DNA from: Pseudomonadales bacterium
GTDB taxonomy: Bacteria > Pseudomonadota > Gammaproteobacteria > Pseudomonadales > Pseudohongiellaceae
DNA length: 37,694 nucleotides
Reading direction: 5' to 3'
Assembly (NCBI GenBank): GCA_028281635.1
Contig: JANQJM010000150.1
Location: 1 to 37,694 of the forward strand
A model generated the notes under the pieces. The model worked only from the letters and a program-made list of their open reading frames with translations, did not search any database and was not told where the DNA came from. The position numbers and the translations under genes are program-made. Shown here piece by piece: positions 32,716 through 37,694 of this stretch. Each line of letters starts with the position of its first letter. Within the stretch, counting starts at the first letter, position 1.

Positions 32716-33491
32716 TGAGTCAGATACACATCGAAACGACTGCTGCTGCCTTTGAACTGAATATCCGGTTGCTGCCCTCCCGCCAGCGGCGCCAGTCGTG
32801 CTCTCTTCACCACTACTCGCTTGTCGGCAAAAGCGCGCGCATGATCTAACAGCACGGCCTCATCGCTTGGCTCATCAAGCAGTTGTTGGAGAAAGAACAT
32901 CGCTTTCTTGGCGCGCGCATTGTTGCGTTTCTCTGGAAACATGGGATCGAGATACACCACGTCAAAATTTGCTCCCTGTTTTTCGAAGTGGAGGAAATCC
33001 TCTTCGGCAAGGGTAATCCGGGAGAAGACCTCGCATAATTCGCTTGATGTGTCTCTTGCACGAGACACACCGTCCTGAAGCAGCGCAAACACAAACGCCG
33101 AACGTTCCAGCAGGGTGACTTCACATCCGGCGTTCGCCAGTAGAAAAGCATCGGTGCCGAGTCCAGCAGTTGCATCCAACACGCGAAGCTGGGATTGCTT
33201 GCTCAAGCCGACTGCTTTGCCAAGCTGCTGGGTTTTCAAAGATTGTTGTGCCCGTCGCTGTAAAGACCTGGCAGTGAAATCCACCCGCAAAGTACCGCGA
33301 GTATCTTTATCTATGCCCCGTAGAGCCAGTCCGGCTGCAGTGAGTTCCAGGACGAAACCAGGTGATCGATCTTCATCAATGGTAGTCGGCTGCACCAGTT
33401 GCAGCTGCAATTGTTGGGCAAGTTCACGCTCTCTATCGCTGGCTTCAGCAGACTGTTGCAAGAAAACGAGAGAAGTGGCTCTAGCAGTCAT
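32712..33491 (-). CDS. rsmJ: 16S rRNA (guanine-1516-N2)-methyltransferase
   Basis: SAM-dependent methyltransferase that modifies G1516 of 16S rRNA. The frame extends further upstream, but I start at the ATG at 33491, which shares one base with the uppP stop (TGATG) and gives 259 residues (E. coli 250). Signatures: LRVDFTARSLQRR, the SAM loop LDATAGLGTDAFLLANAGCEV, and the catalytic YLDPMFPEK. It is the last gene of a tsaB-uppP-rsmJ unit and ends tail-to-tail with dapE, the stops overlapping in the sequence CTAG. Confidence 0.93.
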   Translation of the reverse strand: MTARATSLVFLQQSAEASDRERELAQQLQLQLVQPTTIDEDRSPGFVLELTAAGLALRGIDKDTRGTLRVDFTARSLQRRAQQSLKTQQLGKAVGLSKQSQLRVLDATAGLGTDAFLLANAGCEVTLLERSAFVFALLQDGVSRARDTSSELCEVFSRITLAEEDFLHFEKQGANFDVVYLDPMFPEKRNNARAKKAMFFLQQLLDEPSDEAVLLDHARAFADKRVVVKRARLAPLAGGQQPDIQFKGSSSRFDVYLTH

Positions 33492-34348
33492 CACACAATG
33501 AATACGCCCAATAACAAGATACCCAGCGCAATTCGATACACAACGAAAGGCAGGAATCCGATGCTGGTAATGAGACGCAGGAAGAAATGAATGCAGCAAT
33601 AGGCCACCGCAGCTGACACCAACATAGCACTTAATAATTCCAGCCATTGCCTGCTATCGATACCGCTATCCCATAATACCGAAAACTCAAGCAAACCACT
33701 GGCTGCAATAATAGGAATCGCCATTAAAAACGAGAAGCGACTTGCTGCTTCACGGGTGAAGCCAAGCAACAGCGCTGCGGACATGGTGATTCCCGAACGA
33801 GATGTGCCAGGTATCAGGGCCAGTACCTGAGACAAGCCTATCAATAAGGCCGCACGCAAATGCATTGACTCTAATTGATACTCCCGCAACCCGATCTTGT
33901 CGGCAAGCAAGAGCAGAATACCGAACACGATGGATGCGATAGCGATCACCGTCGCACTGCGAGCTGCATCCCCCAGCAAATCCTCCCACAGTAAACCAGC
34001 AATCCCGGCTGGTACCGTGGCGAGCAACAAATACCAGGCCAGAGCGGCTTCTGTGTGTCGATCAGAGTGAGTATCTTGGGTCAGTATGCGCCATGACCCA
34101 CGAAACACCTTTGGCAAACTCTGAAACCAGGCCACTGCAAGTCGCACTAAATCCGAATAAAAGTAGGCAACAACGGCTAGTAGAGAACCGAAGTGCACCA
34201 CTACATCAAAGGCCAGACCTTGATCGGGCCAATCAAGTAATTGTGAGGGCAGGATTAGGTGGGCCGACGATGAGATGGGGAGGAATTCTGTCAGCCCCTG
34301 AATAAAGGCAAGCACAGAGGATTGAAAGAAGCTGGGTTCCACGCTCAT
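33491..34348 (-). CDS. uppP: Undecaprenyl-diphosphate phosphatase
   Basis: Inner-membrane phosphatase (BacA/UppP family) that converts undecaprenyl diphosphate to the monophosphate carrier; high levels give bacitracin resistance in other bacteria. 285 residues with about eight hydrophobic segments. Active-site motifs: E21 and H30 in EFLPISSSAH, and PGTSRSG at 180-186 with the conserved Arg184. It starts 8 bases after tsaB and overlaps rsmJ by one base. It works on the lipid made by UppS. Confidence 0.96.
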   Translation of the reverse strand: MSVEPSFFQSSVLAFIQGLTEFLPISSSAHLILPSQLLDWPDQGLAFDVVVHFGSLLAVVAYFYSDLVRLAVAWFQSLPKVFRGSWRILTQDTHSDRHTEAALAWYLLLATVPAGIAGLLWEDLLGDAARSATVIAIASIVFGILLLLADKIGLREYQLESMHLRAALLIGLSQVLALIPGTSRSGITMSAALLLGFTREAASRFSFLMAIPIIAASGLLEFSVLWDSGIDSRQWLELLSAMLVSAAVAYCCIHFFLRLITSIGFLPFVVYRIALGILLLGVFIV

Positions 34349-34356
34349 TTGCCGTA

Positions 34357-35046
34357 CTAGTTGTAATCCATTTGCTCTTTGACATAGTTTGGCAGGATGA
34401 GTTCAGTCGAATCGGCTCCCGACTTTCGCAACAGAGTACCGAGCCAGCATAAGTCTTCGATTGATGATTCATGGCTGGATGTAATCAGTGCTGGCTCGAT
34501 AGCTAAGTGATTAAGCAAGGCGCCAGGTTGTGACCAGGCATCCCCAACTGCAGCCCAGTCAATTGGCTCGTTACCGCTGGAATCCATCAGCGGAACAGGC
34601 TCCAACGTTGAAGGATGACTAACCTGTTCTGTGCCTATCAAGCGATATCCAGAATCGCTTGTTTGGTAAGCGGCGAAGTACACTTCCCCGTCTCTCGCGG
34701 GCTGTGCCACTAGCCAATACTCATAAGCATGATTGCGCGACGCGGACCACGCCTGTAGAGCCAGAGACGAAATCGGTATGACCGGTAACTGTAAGGCAGC
34801 ACTTAGCCCCTGGGCTGCACCAATACCAATCCTCAGACCGGTAAATGACCCGGGGCCAGTAACAACAGCAATTGCCTCCAATTGAGACAAATGGAGTTCT
34901 GCATCCGCCAGCACCTCATCCACCAACGCCAGGACTTCTTGCGCTGCGTGCCTGGCAGAGAGGCTACTGCGGCAGGATAGCTGTTGTTCTTGCGCTACAC
35001 CCACGGCACAGGCAACAGAGGTATCAATAGCCAGCAACACAGTCAT
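34357..35046 (-). CDS. tsaB: tRNA threonylcarbamoyladenosine biosynthesis protein TsaB
   Basis: Partner of TsaD, TsaE and TsaC in making t6A37 on ANN-decoding tRNAs. 229 residues (E. coli 231). ASKHA fold: phosphate-loop-like start LLAIDTSVACAVGV, then AIAVVTGPGSFTGLRIGIGAAQGLS, the YeaZ signature at about 58-82. It lacks a catalytic site of its own, as expected. No clear ribosome binding site. A hairpin-plus-T-run terminator ends only about 40 bases before its start, so its promoter is either squeezed into 35047-35090 or it depends on read-through from the H1-like genes. Confidence 0.95.
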   Translation of the reverse strand: MTVLLAIDTSVACAVGVAQEQQLSCRSSLSARHAAQEVLALVDEVLADAELHLSQLEAIAVVTGPGSFTGLRIGIGAAQGLSAALQLPVIPISSLALQAWSASRNHAYEYWLVAQPARDGEVYFAAYQTSDSGYRLIGTEQVSHPSTLEPVPLMDSSGNEPIDWAAVGDAWSQPGALLNHLAIEPALITSSHESSIEDLCWLGTLLRKSGADSTELILPNYVKEQMDYN

Positions 35047-35089
35047 CTGGGGAGTAAATCAAGAAATTAGTCGCACGGAAACATAGAAA

Positions 35090-35119
35090 AATCCCCCTTG
35101 ATCAGACTCAAGGGGGATT
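35090..35119 (-). terminator. Intrinsic terminator of the H1-like gene pair
   Basis: Perfect 12-bp stem AATCCCCCTTGA/TCAAGGGGGATT (35090-35101 with 35108-35119) with a 6-base loop. Read on the minus strand it is followed by TTTTTC. On the plus strand the tail is the weaker TTCTTT. It sits 100 bases after the stop of the 362-residue H1-like gene. Confidence 0.85.
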
Positions 35120-35142
35120 CTTTAGGTGCGAAGTGTATACCT

Positions 35143-35173
35143 CTGCTGACCACGGATACTCCGTGGTCAGCAG
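35143..35173. repeat. 14-bp perfect inverted repeat downstream of the H1-like gene
   Basis: CTGCTGACCACGGA and TCCGTGGTCAGCAG flank a 3-base centre (TAC). No T run follows on either strand. The outer arms contain CTGACCAC/GTGGTCAG, also found as the arms of the rpsB leader hairpin at 26411-26432. It could be an interspersed palindromic element, an mRNA-stabilising 3' hairpin, or a protein site. Confidence 0.8.
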
Positions 35174-35218
35174 TGACTAGGCAGGTTTAAGACTTGCTCG
35201 TTAGTCGCTTTGTACTAA

Positions 35219-36307
35219 CTATCGCTTCTTACGAGCTGTCTTTCGCTTGGCCTTCTTACGAGCTGGCTTCTTTTTAGCCTTCTTCTTAGCAGCCTTCTTT
35301 CTGGCAGGCTTCTTCTTAGCCTTCTTCTTGGCTACTTTCTTCTTCGCCTTTCGCTTAGTGGCCTTTTTCTTAGCTGGTTTGCGTTTGGCTACCTTCTTCT
35401 TGGCCTTTTTCTTGGCCGCTTTCTTACGAGCAGGCGCCTTACGCTTCTTAGCTACTTTCTTTTTCGCCTTCTTTTTAGCTGCTTTCTTACGAGCTGGCTT
35501 TTTCTTAGCCTTCTTCTTAGCAGCCTTCTTTCTGGCGGGCTTCTTCTTGGCCTTCTTCTTAGCAGCTTTTTTCTTCGCTGGCTTGCGCTTCGCGACTTTG
35601 CGCTTAGCTGCTTTCTTGGCAGCCGAACGACGTCTTACTGCTTTCTTCTTGGCCTTCTTTTTCGCCTTTTTCTTGGCAGCCTTCTTGCGAGCCGGCTTTT
35701 TCTTGGCCTTCTTCTTAGCTACCTTCTTTTTAGCTTTTTTCTTGGCGGCCTTCTTGCGAGCTGGCTTCTTCTTAGCCTTCTTCTTGGCTACCTTCTTTTT
35801 AGCTTTTTTCTTGGCAGCCTTCTTGCGAGCTGGCTTTTTCTTAGCCTTCTTCTTAGCTACCTTCTTTTTAGCCTTCTTCTTAGCTACCTTCTTTTTAGCT
35901 TTCTTCTTAGCTACCTTCTTTTTGGCCTTTTTCTTCGCGGGCTTGCGCTTCGCGACTTTGCGCTTTGCAGCTTTCTTGGCTGCCGCTTTGCGCCTGACCT
36001 TCTTCTTGGCCTTCTTTTTAGCAGCCTTCTTCTTGGCTACCTTCTTTTTGGCCTTCTTTTTCGTTGCCTTCTTTTTGGTCTTCTTCTTAGCTACCTTCTT
36101 TTTTGCTTTCTTCTTGGCTACCTTCTTCTTCGCTTTCTTGCGAGCAGGTGCCTTTCGCTTAGCAGCCTTCTTCTTGGCTACTTTCTTTTTAGCTACTTTA
36201 CGCTTAGCAGCTACCTTCTTCTTTACTACTTTTTTCTTCTTTGCAGCTACCTTTTTCTTAGCTGCCTTCTTTTTTGCAACTTTCTTTTTCGCTACTTTTT
36301 TAGCCAT
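35219..36307 (-). CDS. Histone H1-like, Lys/Ala-repeat protein (362 residues)
   Basis: Almost pure Lys and Ala with some Val, Arg and Pro, a few Thr and one Ser; Lys is roughly half or more. There is no Asp, Glu or aromatic residue. The whole chain consists of short units such as KKKVAKKKA and PARKKAAKKKAKKK, resembling the C-terminal domain of eukaryotic H1 and the basic tails of bacterial H1-like proteins (Pseudomonas AlgP, Bordetella and Chlamydia Hc-type); no globular domain is present. A good GAGGT ribosome binding site precedes the ATG, so it is probably translated. Expected to be disordered and to bind DNA or RNA by charge. It lies 62 bases after the second H1-like gene, upstream of two hairpins. 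Name and precise role unknown. Confidence 0.85.
   Translation of the reverse strand: MAKKVAKKKVAKKKAAKKKVAAKKKKVVKKKVAAKRKVAKKKVAKKKAAKRKAPARKKAKKKVAKKKAKKKVAKKKTKKKATKKKAKKKVAKKKAAKKKAKKKVRRKAAAKKAAKRKVAKRKPAKKKAKKKVAKKKAKKKVAKKKAKKKVAKKKAKKKPARKKAAKKKAKKKVAKKKAKKKPARKKAAKKKAKKKVAKKKAKKKPARKKAAKKKAKKKAKKKAVRRRSAAKKAAKRKVAKRKPAKKKAAKKKAKKKPARKKAAKKKAKKKPARKKAAKKKAKKKVAKKRKAPARKKAAKKKAKKKVAKRKPAKKKATKRKAKKKVAKKKAKKKPARKKAAKKKAKKKPARKKAKRKTARKKR
35682..35888. repeat. Three near-perfect 69-bp tandem repeats inside the H1-like gene
   Basis: Copies begin at 35682, 35751 and 35820, each opening TTCTTGCGAGC on the plus strand and differing at only a few, mostly synonymous positions. Each encodes 23 residues with one PARKKAAKKK unit. 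A second, larger repetition places a nearly identical block (about 35570-35621 and 35930-35981) exactly 360 bp apart, in frame. Confidence 0.9.
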
Positions 36308-36369
36308 TTTCGACCTCGCTACCTAATGTCAAAGTTACATTACAGAGTACTACTGCCTAGTATGTGCTA

Positions 36370-37128
36370 CTAACGACGCTTTCCAGCTACAGCTGCCTTC
36401 CTTTTGCGCGCTGAACCGCTTCGTTTCGTTGCACCCTTCTTGTTGACCCGCTTCTTCCCGGAAGCTGATCCTTTAACCGGCTTTTTCTTGCCTGTTAACC
36501 TTTTGCCCGTTTTCTTCTTACCAGCAGCCTTTTTGTTCAATTTGGCTTTGGCTGCCTTACGTTTAGTCGCTTTTCTAGCAGCTGCTTTAGCTTTCTCAGC
36601 CGCCTTTTTCACGCCTTCTTTCTGTTTTTTTGCCGCTTTCTTGGCAGCAATTCGCGCCCTTAGGGCGTCTTTCCGGGCTTGCTTGGCAGCTTTTGCTGCA
36701 TCTGCCTTAGCTCTTTTCCTTTTCCATTCAGCAGTAAAGGCAGCTATCGCACGCTGCAGATCCGCTTCTGCTTTAGCTGCTTCGGCTTTCTTCCTGGCCT
36801 TCTCTTTGGCAGCCAATTCCACAGCTCTGGCTTTAGCCTTGGCTGTGCGAATCCTTGCTTTGATAGCTGCAACTTTTGCAGCAGCTTTCTGTTTTGTCTT
36901 TAAAGCACTCTGCGCTGCACGTTTTTTGGCAGCGGTCTTGTTCTTTTTTGTAGCTACTTTCTTAGCTGTAGCAGCTTTCTTTCCTGCTGCGGCATATTCT
37001 TTTTCTGCTGCCTTCGCCCTTTTTTCTAACTTGGCGACTGCAGCTTGAGCATTCTTTAGTGCCGCACTTGAAACCGTTTTACTGCGTTTCTTTTTTCTGG
37101 CAGTAGATTTTTTAATCGCTTTAACCAT
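36370..37128 (-). CDS. Histone H1-like basic protein with helical middle (252 residues)
   Basis: Lys/Ala/Arg-rich, but more complex than its neighbour. Residues 1-25 are basic. About 25-190 has regularly spaced Glu and Asp among Lys/Ala, likely long alpha helix or coiled coil, with a single Trp in FTAEWKRKR. From about 190 the protein is a Gly/Lys/Arg tail (GKKKTGKRLTGKKK, then SGKKRVNKKG). No known catalytic motif. It is first of the two H1-like genes, has only a weak ribosome binding site, and has its own upstream AT-rich region. Best read as a nucleoid- or RNA-associated basic protein; a specific family is not recognised. Confidence 0.8.
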   Translation of the reverse strand: MVKAIKKSTARKKKRSKTVSSAALKNAQAAVAKLEKRAKAAEKEYAAAGKKAATAKKVATKKNKTAAKKRAAQSALKTKQKAAAKVAAIKARIRTAKAKARAVELAAKEKARKKAEAAKAEADLQRAIAAFTAEWKRKRAKADAAKAAKQARKDALRARIAAKKAAKKQKEGVKKAAEKAKAAARKATKRKAAKAKLNKKAAGKKKTGKRLTGKKKPVKGSASGKKRVNKKGATKRSGSARKRKAAVAGKRR

Positions 37129-37217
37129 AAGTTTTTCTGGTTAGTTCCAAGCTTTAGTCGTGCGCAATTAAAAAACGTAACGACATCAACCTACTACTCG
37201 GCGGCAACATATCACAA

Positions 37218-37246
37218 TTTTTATTTAGCAAACAACAAACTGTCAC
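37218..37246 (-). promoter_or_regulatory. Candidate promoter for the H1-like gene pair
   Basis: Minus-strand GTGACA (37241-37246), 17-base spacer, TAAAAA (37218-37223); five of six and four of six matches to the sigma70 hexamers. It would give a leader of about 80 bases. The region is so AT-rich that chance -10-like matches are common. Confidence 0.35.
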
Positions 37247-37578
37247 ATAAAACACGCTAAATAAAACAATCTTTTGTTTTGTTCACGCAAGATACCCACA
37301 GAATCATGGTATCAATCACTTATTTCGCTAGTTGTAGTGAAAACTTTAAGGAAACAACAGCCGATTGAATAAAAAAATGTACAAAAACTGCACAATGTTC
37401 GTTCAATAAGTGTGTAAAAACAGTTTTATTTAGTTTTAACGCATTAAAGTTAAACAAAATCGCTGAGTTGAATTAGCAATTTGTTTGCCAACTTTAATTA
37501 TTTTGCGTGCTTTACATCTCATTATGAATAAATCATTCGTAACGAATGCAGAAACAAGCAGATTTTAATCAAACACAA

Positions 37579-37606
37579 AAAAGCCCGCTTTACTGAACGG
37601 GCTTTT
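37579..37606 (-). terminator. Intrinsic terminator after the right-edge gene
   Basis: Perfect 9-bp stem AAAAGCCCG/CGGGCTTTT (37579-37587 with 37598-37606), 10-base loop. On the minus strand it is followed by further T-rich sequence (TTTTTTGTGTTT). It separates the partial gene at the right edge from the H1-like genes, which therefore need their own promoter. Confidence 0.85.
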
Positions 37607-37631
37607 GAGTTTCTGCACTGAAAGTGCACAA

Positions 37632-37662
37632 TGTGGATAAATTAATTCAGCGCTGTGGATAT
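37632..37662 (-). other. Two DnaA-box-like sites
   Basis: A perfect TTATCCACA (37632-37640, read on the minus strand) and an ATATCCACA with one mismatch (37654-37662) lie 22 bases apart in the same orientation. The second is inside the last codons of the right-edge gene. A further perfect box in lpxB (12810-12818) shows that single matches also occur by chance. Confidence 0.45.
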
Positions 37663-37694
37663 TTCCTGTTTGATCTCATCAACTGCAGCAACTC
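37642..37694 (-). CDS. C-terminal end of an unidentified protein (partial)
   Basis: The minus strand reads an open frame from the right edge to TAA at 37644-37642, giving 17 full codons, VAAVDEIKQEISTALN, then stop. The amphipathic, Glu/Lys-containing ending and the intrinsic terminator 36 bases later support a real gene end. Too little is present to name the product. Confidence 0.6.
   Translation of the reverse strand, partial: VAAVDEIKQEISTALN

Larger units (their letters stand above)
37129..37641. other. AT-rich intergenic region of 513 bases
   Basis: No gene is seen. Base composition is much more AT-rich than the rest of the window. It holds, from right to left, the terminator of the gene at the right edge (37579-37606), a small inverted repeat CATTCG-TAA-CGAATG (37534-37548) that could be an operator, A/T tracts between about 37360 and 37500 that suggest curved DNA, and a candidate promoter for the H1-like genes (37218-37246). 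Confidence 0.7.

Noticed and set aside
33492-33647. 52-codon N-terminal extension of rsmJ
   Set aside because: It overlaps the uppP 3' end in another frame; the TGATG junction start gives the normal length.
35219-36307. Repeat array that could look like a CRISPR or minisatellite
   Set aside because: Repeats are contiguous, in frame with a coding sequence, multiples of three, and lack unique spacers.
35247-36326. 359-codon plus-strand open frame, Phe/Leu/Ala-rich, opposite the H1-like gene
   Set aside because: It is the mirror of Lys (AAG/AAA) and Ala codons, which read as Leu, Phe and Ala on the other strand without stops. No ribosome binding site or hydrophobic-protein architecture supports it; the minus-strand gene has a good GAGGT site.
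36404-37048. 214-codon plus-strand open frame opposite the second H1-like gene
   Set aside because: Same composition artefact: low stop frequency opposite Lys/Ala-rich coding sequence.
37129-37694. Chromosomal replication origin
   Set aside because: Only two DnaA-like boxes are seen, there is no cluster, and no dnaA, rpmH, gidA or parAB genes are present; another perfect box occurs inside lpxB.

Overview
The window comes from a gammaproteobacterium, most likely on the Pseudomonas/Cellvibrio side of the class; the genus cannot be fixed from sequence alone. The evidence is the uninterrupted housekeeping block rpsB-tsf-pyrH-frr-uppS-cdsA-dxr-rseP-bamA-skp-lpxD-fabZ-lpxA-lpxB-rnhB-dnaE-accA-tilS-pyrG-kdsA-eno-ftsB-ispD. 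This is the order of the enterobacterial/pseudomonad dnaE region, with map-glnD-dapD diverging from rpsB. No insertion sequence, phage gene, tRNA, rRNA or CRISPR array was seen.

Layout. (1) 1-26365, minus strand: 23 tightly packed genes. In order of transcription they cover translation (S2, EF-Ts, ribosome recycling), UMP kinase, lipid carrier and phospholipid synthesis (UppS, CdsA), isoprenoid synthesis (Dxr, later IspD), envelope proteolysis and outer-membrane assembly (RseP, BamA, Skp), lipid A synthesis (LpxD, FabZ, LpxA, LpxB, later KdsA), RNase HII, the replicative polymerase, acetyl-CoA carboxylase alpha, tRNA-Ile lysidine synthesis, CTP synthase, enolase and the divisome protein FtsB. 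Many junctions overlap or are only a few bases long, and several genes start with GTG. ispD runs off the left edge. (2) 26366-26657: divergent control region with an rpsB promoter and a structured rpsB leader. (3) 26658-32715, plus strand: map, glnD, an ArsC/Spx-like gene, dapD and dapE (Met excision, nitrogen signalling, lysine/diaminopimelate synthesis). (4) 32712-35046, minus strand: tsaB, uppP, rsmJ, converging on dapE with overlapping stop codons. (5) 35047-37694, minus strand: two genes for extremely Lys/Ala-rich, histone H1-like proteins, bounded by terminators, then a 513-base AT-rich gap and the last 17 codons of an unidentified gene.

Most of the window is ordinary core genome. The unusual material is the basic low-complexity protein. 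One H1-like protein of 362 residues has no acidic or aromatic residue and is built of 69-bp DNA repeats. A second H1-like protein lies just upstream. Ribosomal protein S2 carries a tail of about 129 residues, an acidic Ala/Glu block followed by a basic Lys/Ala/Pro block of similar composition. Whether these share an origin or a role is inference. BamA also has an enlarged extracellular loop 6 with two Asp/Gly-rich repeats.
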